Under the pieces are notes generated by a model. That model was not told the origin of the DNA and ran no database searches. It saw only the letters and a program-made list of their open reading frames with translations. The position numbers and the translations under genes were made by a program. Shown piece by piece: positions 1-11,303 of a stretch of DNA of 64,000 nt (positions are counted from its first letter, which is position 1; every line of letters starts with the position of its first letter). The stretch covers positions 901,206 to 965,205 of the forward strand of contig KV748239.1 in the NCBI GenBank assembly GCA_001692895.1. Reading direction: 5' to 3'. Origin of the DNA: Cenococcum geophilum 1.58. Its lineage: Eukaryota > Ascomycota > Dothideomycetes > Gloniales > Gloniaceae.

Positions 1-3000
1 GGAGAATACCTTAATAAGTTTATTATAGTATACCTTAATAATAATAATATCTACTTTATAAGCGAAGAAGAATATAGAAAATATGTTAAATAGGGTTTAA
101 AAAGACTATAAAAAGAATAAATACTAGTAGTAATTAAGAAATATAAGTTCTTTACTAGGAAGACCAACTTTATTAGATTTATTATTAAACTAGGTTATAT
201 TAGTATAGATCTAAAGAATATTAAAGCTATAGTAAGTTGGTAAGAACTAAAGAACGTAATGTAGTTAAGATTGTTCTTAGGGTTTTATAACTACTATAGA
301 AGGTTTATAGCACAATAGCTAAAGAGTATTAAACCATTTATAAGGCTTATAAAGAAAGAGGAACTATAGATATAGGGAAACGAGTAGAAGAAACTGTTTA
401 AAGAACTTAAGGAGTTATTTACCCAGGAACTAATCCTTAAGATCTATTAACTAAGACTAAAAATAGTTATAGGAATATATAGTATCTAGTAGCATACTAT
501 AGTTAGAAGATAACACTACTAGAACTAAACTATAATATTTATAATAAGAAGTTATTAGGTATAGTTATAGTACTTAAGGAATAAAAAGCATTCTTATAAG
601 GCATAGATAAACTATTTATAGATAAGATAGATTATAAGAACTTAACAGGGTTTCTAATAACAAAAGAACTTAATTAAAGGTAGGTTAGATAGGTAGAGAT
701 ACTTATAGAATACTATTTTAAGATTTAATATACTAAGGGAAAAGAAAATGTAAGAGTAAACGCGCTAAGTAGAAAAGCTAAACTATAAAATAACAAAAAG
801 CTATTAGGAGCAATACTACGCAAGGATAAGAATAGATTAATTAGATATAATTACCTAAAGCTAGTAGTAACTTAAGAGCATAAGTTACTAAAGAGCAATT
901 AAACTAGGAGGATTTAAAAAGTATAATTTAAAGATTTAGATATAGAGTAGTATAAGAACTAAGAAGTAATATATATACTAAAAATATTACGGAAGAGTTT
1001 ATTAAAGAATTCTATAGGGGAATAATATAAGGACATAATAGAGCCATAGGCTTAGTATTAAGACTCTAAGAGAAGTATATTATTAATAGAATCTAAGGCT
1101 TAGTAAAAGAGGTTATAAGAAAATATCTAGATTGCTAAAGAAATAAATTAACAAGATATAAGCTGTATAGGAAACTATAGCTAGTTAAAGTACTAGAACG
1201 TCTATGGGAAATAATATTATAGGACTTTATTATAAAATTACCAAATTTAAAAGATCTTACTACTAGATAAGAATATAATATAATCTTAGTAATAGTGGAC
1301 AAATTAACTAAATAGGGCTACTTTGTAGCATGTATAGAAGAAATTGCTAAAACCTATATTAAGGAAGTATTTATAAAACACGGAGTACTAAGTAAAATTA
1401 TATTAGACAGAGATCTAAGATTTATAGTAGTATTTTAGGAGATATTCTTAGCGGAATAAGGGGTTTAAGCAGTAACTTTTACCATATATTATCCGCAGAT
1501 AGATGGATAAATAGAAAGGTTAAACTAGATACTAAAGCAGTATCTAAGGCATTATATTAACCACGTATAGAATAATTAGGTATTATTATTACTAGTTATA
1601 TAGTTTATATATAATGCGACACCATAAGAGGGTATAAAGATATTACTATTTTAGGCAAATTATAGGTATAAGCTTAGAATATCGTTGTTACTATAATAAG
1701 TAAAGAAAATAAGTAAAATAGTAAAGTAAAGAATAAAAACCCTAATAAATCTTTATAAGGACCTCTATCTTATAGCAAAATTAGTATAAAAAAAGATAAA
1801 AAAAAGTACTATAACGCTAGGAGATTTAAGGGACTAGATCTAAAGGAAGGGGATAAAGTATAGCTATTATATAAAAATTTTATAAGTTAACAACTAAGTA
1901 AGAAATTAGATTACGTTAGACTAGGACTATTTAAAATTATAGCTAAGATTTTAAAATTTATATATAGACTTAACTTACTAGCAAAGATAAAGATCTACCC
2001 TATATAGTATATTGCGATACTAGAGCTAGTATATAGAGATATAAAGCTACTGGTTTATAAAGCAGATATATATAAAGGATAAGAGAAAAATAAATAGTAG
2101 GTTTTAAAGATCGTTAGTTATAAGGATATTAACGATAAAATATAGTATAAGGTAAAGTAGATAGGCTATAATAAGACTACCTAGAAACTACTATAAAAAA
2201 AACTCTATAAGAAAGGTATAGGAGTATTAAAAGAGAATGGGTTAGGTAATATTAAAAAGGAGCTAAAAATAAAGGGATTAGTTAAAGGTAATAGATAAGC
2301 TAGATTATCTAAGGGATCTACTACTAAGATATAAGTTATTTCCGCCTCTTCTTAATTAGAATTCTTTTTAGCCTCCTTAGCTTTAAGCTTAGAGAGACCT
2401 TACTTAACTAGACGCAACTCTTTAGAGCGCACTTTTTTATAAACCTTTATTAGATAAGATAACTAAGTATAAGTATTTAGTTAAGCTTTTAGAGCCTAAA
2501 ACGCTTTATTAAAATAATATTAAACCTTAGTAAAAACCTTAGCTAGCTTACTCTTTAGTTTTTTAGCCGCTACTAATATATAAGACCCTAAGATAAATTA
2601 AATAAGAAATAAGAAGGTTATATAAAATTATAAGGCGTATATATTTAGTATTAGAGACGGATTAAATATTATAAGATAACCGTATATTCGCTTACATGCA
2701 CTTAATATATAAAAAAAGATTAGCAACTAAACGGAGCCGCGATTATAATATATACTAACTTCTTCTCCGCATAATAAGAATAGGATGGTATAACTTTACT
2801 AAGTAAAAGAATAAATGTTACTAGCTAATTACAATAATTAGATCCAGAGGATCTAATAAAAAGCATTAAGAATAATAAAGGTTATTAAATTAAAAATGGG
2901 AATACTATACCTTTAATAGATAACTTAAAGATAGGAGATATCTTTAAGAATAAAGATAAAAAGGAGGGGGATGGTGTTACGGACCTTATATTAGTAGTAG

Positions 3001-3379
3001 TATAACTACTAAAAAGAGACATAAATAGATTAGTTAAAATAGCACAAGAGGTACTAGAACTAATTAAGCTATAGAATAAAGGGTAGCTAAGTTATATAGC
3101 TAGTTATATTATAAGTTTAAAATATAAGAACGTAATATACCGATATACTAACGTACTAACGTACTTAGTACATTTATTGGGCGCAGTATTGCATATTTAA
3201 AGGACTATAGTCCCTACCTAGATAGTTCTCTTCTTTATAATAAATCTTAGAATATAATTAGAGTTAATTTATTAGGTAACTACTCTACTAGTTATATTTA
3301 CGTTGTTAACTGTTCCTTAACCTATACACCTAGCCTATTAATAAGCCTACTATAGTATTTCCTATAAGGCTTTATTACA
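1..3379 (+). mobile_element. Gypsy-1: chromodomain Gypsy (chromovirus) fossil, 5' part outside the window
   Basis: Seen: plus-strand reverse transcriptase end (about 1-210), RNase H (about 400-780), integrase with zinc-binding region and core (about 1100-1700) and a chromodomain-like stretch (about 2095-2200), then about 750 bp more before a purine tract (about 2960-2973) and the 3' LTR. The order RT, RNase H, integrase, chromodomain is that of Metaviridae chromoviruses. LTR and polypurine tract match those of Gypsy-B and Gypsy-C, so the three form one family. The copy is broken throughout by RIP-type change and looks old. It sits in or against LINE-A; the 5 bp after the LTR are CTATA, but the other flank lies outside the window. 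Confidence 0.85.
2975..3379 (+). repeat. 3' LTR of Gypsy-1
   Basis: It starts TGTTAC directly after a purine tract and ends TTACA. Its reverse complement aligns with the Gypsy-B LTR at 21485-21905 and the Gypsy-C LTR at 35804-36224, including the shared blocks around CTACCTAGATAG and TTAACTCTAATTATATTC. Confidence 0.8.
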
Positions 3380-3384
3380 CTATA

Positions 3385-3656
3385 AATCTATAACCTATTT
3401 AGAGGATTATAGAGACTACTAGAAAACTAGCCCTAGAGATTATAATAACTAGAGTTATATAGCCTAATAAAGAACGTATAATATATATAGGGGAATTACC
3501 GGGGTTCTAAAGGGTTAAAACGCGCAGAATTTTAATAATTAGCCTACTAACCTAAGAGATATAGGTAGTACTGGCCCGTAAGGGAGTAGTAATAGACAAC
3601 CTCTAGTATAAGGCCTGGCTATACTACTATAGAGTCTAAGTTTAATAATGCTTTAG
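3385..3656 (+). pseudogene. LINE-A ORF1 (gag-like), first fragment
   Basis: This piece leads into the knuckle region of a Tad1-type ORF1: the frame before 3656 continues directly at 19051 once the Gypsy-2 insertion and its TTTAG duplication are set aside. Residues such as GVVID and YKAW precede the first cysteine, which lies at the junction. ORF1 proteins of this clade bind RNA and form ribonucleoprotein particles. The reading frame is broken by several RIP-type stops, and the N-terminal part is missing because Gypsy-1 and the window edge intervene. Confidence 0.6.
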
Positions 3657-4015
3657 TGTTATAGGACACCCTTATAACACCTTATATACGTTCACCTGTT
3701 TCCACCAACTTAGTAACTAGGGACTAACTACAAGATGGCAATTTGCGGCAATCTAACGGCAATCTACTATATTCTACTATATTCCGCTAAGTTTTACTAA
3801 ATCTTACTAAGTTCTGCTAGGACTACTACTTAAATCCTATTTTACTTTATATACGTATTAACTAAGCAACTAGGCTAATAATATATACCCTTTCTCCCCG
3901 TTTTCCTACCTTCTCTCCTTACGCAACGTCTTAACTTCCTTACACAGTTTATATATATAGCTTAATAATATCTACCTTACTATATATTATTATCGCATAT
4001 ACTTACTCCGTGACA
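3657..4015 (+). repeat. 5' LTR of Gypsy-2
   Basis: 359 bp, TGTTA...TGACA, the same length as the 3' copy at 18692-19050. The two can be aligned along their whole length, with mostly C/T and G/A differences. The target duplication TTTAG precedes it. Confidence 0.93.
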
Positions 4016-4050
4016 CTATATTATATTAACTACCTATATTATTATTAATA

Positions 4051-4611
4051 TGCAGAATAAACCTAAAGCTCCTATAACGGCCGCTAGTATTATATCCACA
4101 CTCTAAGAATAATTAGTAGAGATATAGAAGTCTTTTATAAACGCCCTTATATAGAACTAAGCTACTTTAAATTAACAATAAGCCGAATAAGAAGCTCGAC
4201 GCTAATAATTAATTAAGAACCTCTAAGAAGAAGTCCGCACCCTTAAGATATTTACGCTAGGGCCCTAAAACCGAATGCTATCTTTAGAGATAAATACGCG
4301 GAACGAGAGTCCTAAACCTATAGTAGTTATCTACCCCAAACCAACTACTATATTAAAATAATCTAAACGACTACTAGATCCCCTAGTATTTACTAGTAAA
4401 CAACAAGAACTTTAATTATTTTTAAGCTAGCTTAAAAATAAGCTAACTAGTAACGCTAACCGTTACCTAACTAAAGCTAACAAACTCTGTTACGCCCTAA
4501 GTCGACTAGGAAAAAAGGCAGCTAACCTTATTAAACCTCTTTAGCTAAACTTAGTATAAAGCCTAGTTGTACTTCTTAAAGCCTTATATAGTGACCTAAA
4601 CCGCTAAGCTA
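4051..4611 (+). pseudogene. Gypsy-2 gag fossil, first part
   Basis: An ATG at 4051 opens a frame beginning MQNKPKAPITAAS, 35 bp after the LTR, at the usual place for gag. The frame continues on the far side of the non-autonomous element inserted at 4617-6986, up to a zinc-knuckle-like stretch near 7386. It is broken by many RIP-type changes. Gag would form the capsid of the virus-like particle. Confidence 0.7.
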
Positions 4612-4616
4612 CTGCT

Positions 4617-4797
4617 TATTACGGCTCGTATAATTGCCTCTAAACCGAAGCTTGTAGAATGCTATATTATAAAGATACTAAGCTAAAGAGCAGAAGAAGG
4701 TTAAGGAAAGGTCTATATATACGAGCTAAGTCTCTAAGCAAGCCCCTAACTAGGCTGCATATAGACGTCGTAGGGGCAGTGCCCTAGCACCGTTATA
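4617..4797 (-). repeat. LTR of the non-autonomous element, left copy
   Basis: 181 bp, matching 6806-6986 end to end. The left flank CTGCT is repeated directly after the right copy. Confidence 0.88.
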
Positions 4798-4921
4798 TTA
4801 CCCCCTCCTTCCAAAAAAAAGCCTGCTCTTAGGCTTTGTAAGCCCCTTATTAAAAGAGAAAGAAAGAAAAAAAAAATCTAGCATCTGGCGCTTAATCGCG
4901 ATACTGGTTAATATAGGACTT

Positions 4922-5095
4922 ATAGCAGTCCTATAGCTCCTGCTGCTATAGGGGTATATTGCTATACCTGGTTAACGTAGGGCAGGCAGCCGTCCTATAG
5001 CTCCTATAAGGGGTATATCGCTATACCCAGTTAACGTAGGGCAGGCAGCCGTCCTGTAGCTCCTGCTGCTGCGAAAGGTATATCGCTAGGAGCCC
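4922..5095. repeat. Three tandem copies of a roughly 60-bp unit
   Basis: Units begin near 4922, 4988 and 5046 and share GTCCTATAGCTCCT, GGTATAT(T/C)GCTA and GTTAACGTAGGGCAGGC. The block lies inside the non-autonomous LTR element and has no open frame of note. Confidence 0.75.
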
Positions 5096-5254
5096 TCTAT
5101 TGGTCGTTATTCCTCCTCTAAAACTCCGGTACCTCCTAGCTCTACTATCCCCCCTTTTATTATAGCGCGCCCTAAGCCATAAAAAAAGCCCCCCTAGTCC
5201 CCCTCTTAAAAAAAGTTAACGTAAAGGTTTAATAAGGGTAGGAGGGTTAGGGAG

Positions 5255-6150
5255 TTACTCGCATGCATATCGGCACGAGTTTTTATCTATTTAGTAGTAG
5301 TACGGTGCTAGTAATAGATTGTTTTCTAGGGAGCAAAGCTCTACCTAGTTTTGTTCGGGCCGCAGGCGTATTAGCGCGGTAACTTGTCGGGATTGTAGCA
5401 GTACGGTGCTAGCAACGGGCCGTATTTTAGGGAGCAAAGCTCTACCTTATATACAGTTATTACTATAGGCGGAGTAGTAGAAGTTGGTTGGCTGCAGGCA
5501 GGGCAGTAAGTAGTTAATTAGCTATAGGCAGAGCAGCAAGGGTCGGTTGGCTGCTAATTAAGTAGCGAGGATTAGTTAATTGCAGGTAGAGTAGTAGGGG
5601 TCTATTATAATAGCAGGCGTATTGGCGCTATTTATTATCTAGTTTGTCCTAATTGACTTTGCTTATCGCAGCACTAGTCTTAGTCTTGGCCGCGGTTATT
5701 CCTTATAGTGTGCGTAGCTTAGTCTTAGTCAAAAAGGGTTATCCTTCTGTAGGCGTATCAGCACGGTATCTTGTCTTGTCGGTTGTAGGCGTATCGGCAC
5801 GACGGTAATTAAGATCGTAGGCATATTAGCATAATTGTTATCTCGTTCGTAGATCGCGGGCGTATTAGCGCGATTATTTAATTGGTAGATCGCAGGTAGA
5901 TTAGCGCGATCGTTTAGTTGGTTGGCTGTAGGCAGAGCAGTAAAGGTCTATTGTAATAGCAGTACGGTGCCAGCGATAGGTTCATTTTCCGTAGGCAAAT
6001 CGGCACGGAATCTTATTGGCTTGTATGCGTATTGGCACAAGTTTCTTATCTGGTCGCAGGTGTATAGGCGCGACAGTTATCTAGTTTGATCGCAGGCATA
6101 TTAGCGCAATCGTACGGTTGGTTTGGGTTGGGGTAGCAGTACGGTGTAAG
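5255..6150. repeat. Degenerate minisatellite-like array of interspersed short motifs
   Basis: About a dozen variants of a motif like GCAGGCGTATTAGCGCGA occur at about 5261, 5351, 5604, 5749, 5776, 5816, 5857, 5892, 5992, 6024, 6056 and 6092. They are interspersed with copies of CAGTACGGTGCTAG (about 5296, 5398, 5951, 6127) and of GGTTGGCTGCAGGCAG (about 5486, 5921). This makes up most of the middle of the non-autonomous LTR element. Confidence 0.7.
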
Positions 6151-6241
6151 TATTAGATCCTTCCTAATCGATTTCGTCTCTCCTTATATAGCTTAGTATC
6201 AATCGGGGTGGTTATTGCAGTGTAGTAGCTAGAGGATAATG

Positions 6242-6420
6242 GGTAGGATTCGTTCTAAAGGACTCTGTGGGCAATATATACCTACCGCCTAATAGCACGG
6301 CGCGGGTTATAAGTTAGCTTATTTTAGCCGTTGGCCCGAACCTAATATATACTAGAGGACTTTGCGGATAACATATACCTACCGCCTAATAGTATAGCGC
6401 GGGTTATATCTTGGCTTATC
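6242..6420. repeat. Two tandem copies of a roughly 105-bp unit
   Basis: Copies starting near 6259 and 6356 share AGGACT(T/C)TG, ATATACCTACCGCCTAATAG and GCGCGGGTTAT, followed by TTAGC. They lie in the non-autonomous LTR element. Confidence 0.7.
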
Positions 6421-6805
6421 TTAGCCAATACTGCGGGATTAGTGCTAGGCTTAGTAACAGGATTACTATATTATTCTTTATAGTACTAGGCTAAGTCTTA
6501 ACCGAGGTCGTCTCTGTAGCTCGTACGACTCCGTGTTAGTTAAAAAGGTCGGAGGGGTAGGATATTATTACCTTCTTAGGTAGTTATCCTTATCTATAAA
6601 AGACCTTCTAGCAGCTTAAATACCGGCTCCTAGTATTAATGATAGTGACTTAACGCGTCGATAACGCGCAGCTAGGGGTGTTTAACGCGTGTCCTCTTAG
6701 AATACGCGGAATGGGGGTAGGAGATTATCTAGGCCTTCCCAGGCGAGGCAAAGAGGGAGCTTTAAAACGAATAAAGTCCCCCCTAGATAGGTGAGCTTAG
6801 TATAA

Positions 6806-6986
6806 TATTACGGCTTGTATAATTGCCTTTAAACCAAAGCTTGTAGAATGCTATATTATAAAAATACTAAGCTAAGGAGTAGAAGAAGGTTAAGGAAAGG
6901 TCTATATATACGAGCTAAGTCTCTAATCGAGCCCCTAACTAGGCTGCATATAGACGTCGTAGGGGCAGTTCCCTAGCGCCGTCACA
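6806..6986 (-). repeat. LTR of the non-autonomous element, right copy
   Basis: 181 bp, the partner of 4617-4797. It ends GTCACA before the duplicated CTGCT. Confidence 0.88.
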
Positions 6987-6991
6987 CTGCT

Positions 6992-8628
6992 TAGAGAAAG
7001 ATAAACTATATAGCTTAAGGAAAAAAAAGTTTCCTAATATATTTCTCCAAATTTAACCGTTACGTAAGGGAAATAGGCTGGAATGACTCCGCACTAGTTA
7101 ATAGCTTTATTAAATCTCTAAGCCCTAAACTAAAAACCTCTCTAATAGGCGTAGACCTACTAGGAGCCCTTAATGCCTATATAAATATTGTTAATAAATA
7201 GTATAATAATATACTACGCCTAATACCAAAACACGCTCCTTAATATAATATAATAGCCCCATAAACGTCTACTAAGTTATTATTTTAGCCTAAGTACCCT
7301 AACGCCATGGATATTAACACTAAAACCCTAGAGTATACCTTACTAGGGTCCCCTAAATGAGAAAGATATATTAAGCTAGGCCTTTGCTTTAAGTACGGAA
7401 GTAAGGACTATATCTTAAAATACTATCTTATCCCCTTACCTACGTCCTAAAACAACTTATAAACGGCTAATACTAGCAGCCGTTTACTATATTAATTTAC
7501 TGGTTACCGTCCCCGATCTTTACCTAGTTCTAGCCCTATATCTAGTAAGCACCACTTATAAGGGTAAAGCTATAACTAACGTCCTATAGGAACCCCTTCC
7601 TGCTTACTACTAAAAGGTATATCCTAGAGTTAAGTTACTCCTCAGGACGGCTCTGCCTTAGGGTCTTATTAAATGCTTTAGATGTTACGAACTTTAACTC
7701 TTAGGATTATAGTATAACTATTAACTATTGTCTTTAGCAGAATAATTAATAGGCTAATACTTAAGTCCTAATTAATACAGGGGCTAGTGGTATAGGATTT
7801 ATTAATAAGATCTTTATATAAAATAATGGTTTTACCCTAACCCCCTTTAACCGGCATATTAACATATTTAGATTTAATGGCAAACGCACGGTCTTAGGCT
7901 AAATTACCTATGTAGTATATCTAAGACTTTAATACCTAAATTACAAAGAACTAATTAGGCTTTTTATTACCACCCTAAGGTACTTAGTAATCCTTAGACA
8001 ACCTTAGATAAAGCTATATAAGGTAACTATTAATTAGAATAACCTTAAGCTTCTATTTACTGCCTCCCGTTATAAGTAGAAGTGCCTTATAACTTACTGC
8101 TTTAACCCTAAACTAAAATCTAGGAAATCCACTAAGATCTACTAGCTTAAGATTTCTACTAATGTCCACTCTACGCCTGAGAAATCCACTAGATTCCACT
8201 AATATAAGAATTTTATTAAATTCCACCAATATAAGAATTCCACCGATATCTACTAAGGATCCGAAAATTCCACTAAATTCTATAAGTTATTACTAAGCAC
8301 CGCACTACCCCAAACTAAGTAGAAGCTTAAGCTTAGTATACAAAACTACTAAAAGGACTAGTACCCTATAATAAAAAGAATACTTAAAGAACCTAAACCC
8401 AAATCTAACACTAACTTTATATCTAATACTAAACCTAAACCTAAATATGAAAATATAGACGATCTAAGCGAGCTTAGTACCCTAGATATCCGCATAATTA
8501 GAGCTACTCTATTAGTATAACTTGCTAAGAAACCTAAATATATAATCTTCGCTGTCACTATAGCTGATATTAAGAAGGCCTTGGCACTAAAAAAGTACAC
8601 TAACCCTGCTACGAAGGTACTAGTAGAG
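6992..8628 (+). pseudogene. Gypsy-2 gag end, protease and start of pol (fossil)
   Basis: Gag resumes after the insertion. A cysteine-rich zinc-knuckle-like stretch lies near 7386, an aspartic-protease-like motif (INTGAS) near 7770, and the linker toward reverse transcriptase runs up to the miniature element at 8631. These would process and package the element's own products. Broken throughout by RIP-type change. Confidence 0.7.
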
Positions 8629-8630
8629 TA

Positions 8631-8676
8631 ACGTATGTGATGGGGTTATGAAGGTGACCCTAGTTATAAAGGTTTT
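8631..8676 (+). repeat. Left terminal inverted repeat of the pogo-derived element
   Basis: 46 bp, the inverted partner of 9331-9376 with one A/G difference. It contains two copies of TTATGAAGGT-like sequence. Confidence 0.9.
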
Positions 8677-9330
8677 ACATTACCGCCTTCTTATTTAGGC
8701 TAGAATATTATCTAAAATATACTGCCGCTTTGAACATCAAACATATTGACTTTTCTCCTTACTTCCCCATACAGAACTCCATATTACTAAAGCTGTGTCT
8801 TACTGGCCGTATGCTCTAGATACAGAAGATCGTTTATAAGCAGCTTTAATAGCCTGGCGAACAATAAGCCTTTATAAAGGCGCTGAAGCCTATACGACCT
8901 GTGCGAAGGCCCATAAGGTTAATCCAGTTACTTTCCACCAGCAGCTTTAAGGCAAATTAGTCTTCCTAAGTTACCTATATTAATTAATATTGTATTACTC
9001 CAGCTAGTAAGGCAGCAATTGCTAGCAATAATCTTGCTCTATAGAGGTCCCTAACAAAAGTTAGGAAGTTTTGAACTAGCGTATGCGCAAGCATGGGTGC
9101 GTATTTTATAGCCTATGTAATTAACCGCGGATGAGGTCCACAAGTAGGCAGAAGAGTCCTCTGCAGCCACCAGTGGTTAGTTAAACTTTAAAACACTAAA
9201 AATCGACTTTGTATAGACTCTATTATATATATTTATGGTTTCAATGCTCCCTAATAATAATGCAGTGATTTTAAATGGGGTTTACTGGTTATTTGCGACC
9301 AAATTTGTATTTTTAAGTATTTTGATGTTC

Positions 9331-9376
9331 AAAACCTTCATAACTAGGGTCACCTTCATAACCCCATCACATACGT
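9331..9376 (-). repeat. Right terminal inverted repeat of the pogo-derived element
   Basis: 46 bp, ending CACATACGT next to the duplicated TA. The partner is 8631-8676. Confidence 0.9.
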
Positions 9377-9378
9377 TA

Positions 9379-11303
9379 TCATTACCGTCTAGATGCATTT
9401 TTATAAAAAGAAGCCGATAAGCTACTAAAGTACCGACTATATAACTATAAGATTATACTTAAAGAAGGAAAGTAGCCTAGATTTAGACCCTTATACGGGA
9501 TGTCCTAAAATAAACTCTAAGTGCTATAAAAGTATTTAGACGAGAACCTAAGTAAAGGATTTATTAGAGTAAGCTTATTACCTATAGCTATACTAGTGAT
9601 CTTTATTAAGAAACCTAGTAGCGGTTTATACTTCTACGTAAACTACTAAGCTCCTAACGCCATTACTATTAAAAACTAATATCCGATCCCGCTGATATAA
9701 GAGACGCTAAACTAATTAAGTAAGGCTTACTTCTATACAAAGCTTAATATTATCTCTATATTACAAAAGGAGATAAATAGCTTACTGCATTTTGTACCCG
9801 ATACGGATTATTTAAGTACTTAGTAATACCCTTTAGCCTTATAAATGCTCTAAGCTTATTTTAATACTACGTAAATAATACCCTACGTCCCTATCTGGAT
9901 ATCTTCTATACTATTTATATTGATGATATTCTAATATATAGTAATAACCTAACCAAATACCGGAAATACGTTAATTTTGTTTTATAAGCCCTATACAGAG
10001 CTAGTCTTTAATTGGATATAAAAAATATAAGTTTTATAAGACGGAAGTCCTATACTTTAGGCTTCTTATTTTTATAAACGGTATATAAATAGACCTAAAG
10101 AAAGTTAAAGTAATTGTAAACTGGCAAGAACCTAAGAATGTTAAGGATGTAAGAGCCTTTATAGGATTTACCAATTTCTACTAACGGTTTATTAACAACT
10201 TCTCCGCCCTAGTTTTACCCCTTATAGCTCTAACCTAAAAGGATAAAGCCTTTATCTTTAATAAGGAATATAAGAAGGCCTTTAATTATCTAAAGTTTAT
10301 GTTTACCACTGCGCCCGTACTTTAATACTTTAACCTAAACTAAATAAGTGTTATAGAAGCTGACTCATGCGACTATATTATTAGAGGTATTCTGTCTTAA
10401 TATAATAAAGATAGAGTATTATACCCTATAGTATACTACTTAAAACAATTAAGCCTAGCTAAATATAACTATAAAATCTACGATAAGGAATTACTAGCTA
10501 TTATTAAATATTTTAAACAATGGCGACCTAAACTGGAAGGTGCTGGATTTCTAATTAAGGTCCTTAGCGACTATAATAATCTGCAGTACTTTACAACCAT
10601 AAAATAGCTAAGCTATTATTAGGCCCACTAGTTAGAATATCTATTCTATTTTTAATTCTTAATTATATACTGCTTAGGCGTTTAAGGTTAGAAGCTTAAT
10701 ACTCTAACCTAACGTTTATAAGACGCGCTAGCACTAAAAGAAGCGCGCTCTTACTAAAATTAGACCCTACTTCGTCCCAAACTATTTAATCCTCCTACTA
10801 AAGACCTTATAGTATAAGTCCTTAAAATAACTAATTAATTAATTAAATAGATTATAACTAATAAATACCTAAATAACGAGTTTATCTAAGAGACGCTTAA
10901 GCTAATTTAAGATAGCGTTAAATGCTTTAAGAAGATCTTTTTAAGTAAATATAAAGCTTATAGAAACCGCTTATATTACCAGAACCGCTTAGTTATCCCT
11001 AATTATAATAAACTTAAGCTTAAGCTTCTTAAATATGTACACGACCTACTAGTAGCCGGCTACTTAGGCTAAGAAAAAACTCTAAAGCTACTCTAATAAG
11101 AGTACTACTAGCTAAACATATATAATACAACACGAAGGTACGTCTTTAGCTGCTATATCTGCCGACAAGCCAAAGCTTCACATAAGATATATAACGGCCT
11201 TTTAAAGCTACTACCTATTCTAAACCGAAGATAGAAGGATATCTTAATCAACTTTATTATTAACCTCCCCGTAAGTAAAGGTTGCATAAATATTATAGTA
11301 GTT
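9379..11303 (+). pseudogene. Gypsy-2 reverse transcriptase, RNase H and integrase start (fossil)
   Basis: Recognisable pieces in order are the RT entry (LYGMS-like near 9492), the RT catalytic neighbourhood (YIDDILIYS near 9918), the RNase H region (about 10300-10700) and the integrase N-terminal zinc-binding region (about 11030-11170). The copy is broken at many places by RIP-type change. The LINE-C insertion at 11304 splits the integrase core. Confidence 0.8.

Larger units (their letters stand above)
4617..6986 (-). mobile_element. Non-autonomous LTR element (LARD/TRIM type) filled with tandem repeats
   Basis: Two 181-bp direct repeats (4617-4797 and 6806-6986) bound 2,008 bp, flanked by the target duplication CTGCT (4612-4616 and 6987-6991). 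I see no gag or pol similarity in either strand. Orientation is taken as minus because a purine tract on the minus strand abuts the 4617-4797 repeat. That terminal stretch (4798-4845) resembles the one beside the Gypsy-F LTR (62272-62315), with shared blocks TTCC, AGCCTGC and TTAGGCTTT. Both LTRs also begin alike on the minus strand. This suggests mobilisation by a Gypsy-F-like element (inference). The interior holds three tandem-repeat blocks. It keeps more CA/TG than its host and is probably younger than Gypsy-2. Confidence 0.85.
8631..9376 (+). mobile_element. Miniature pogo/Fot1-derived transposon (746 bp)
   Basis: 46-bp terminal inverted repeats (8631-8676 and 9331-9376) begin ACGTATGTGATGG and differ at one position. 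TA at 8629-8630 and 9377-9378 is the target duplication; the Gypsy-2 pol frame reads straight across if the element and one TA are set aside. The interior (about 8820-8950, plus strand) encodes a stretch with AALIAWRT, AKAHKVNPVTFHQQL and G-K spacing, like the N-terminal helix-turn-helix of pogo/Fot1 transposases. The catalytic domain is absent, so this is a deletion derivative that would need a transposase in trans. CA and TG are common here, unlike the surrounding Gypsy, so it is younger or escaped RIP. Confidence 0.85.

Noticed and set aside
5255-6150. Repeat array considered as CRISPR
   Set aside because: Motifs are degenerate, unevenly spaced and of three kinds, without constant spacers or cas genes, in a eukaryotic repeat island.
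8358-8600. Open frame of 80 codons, minus strand
   Set aside because: It lies opposite the Gypsy-2 protease/RT linker, which reads on the plus strand. A leftover of low stop density on the antisense, with no motif.
9235-9420. Open frame of 61 codons, plus strand
   Set aside because: It crosses the right end of the pogo-derived miniature element into Gypsy-2, so it is a chance join of two elements.
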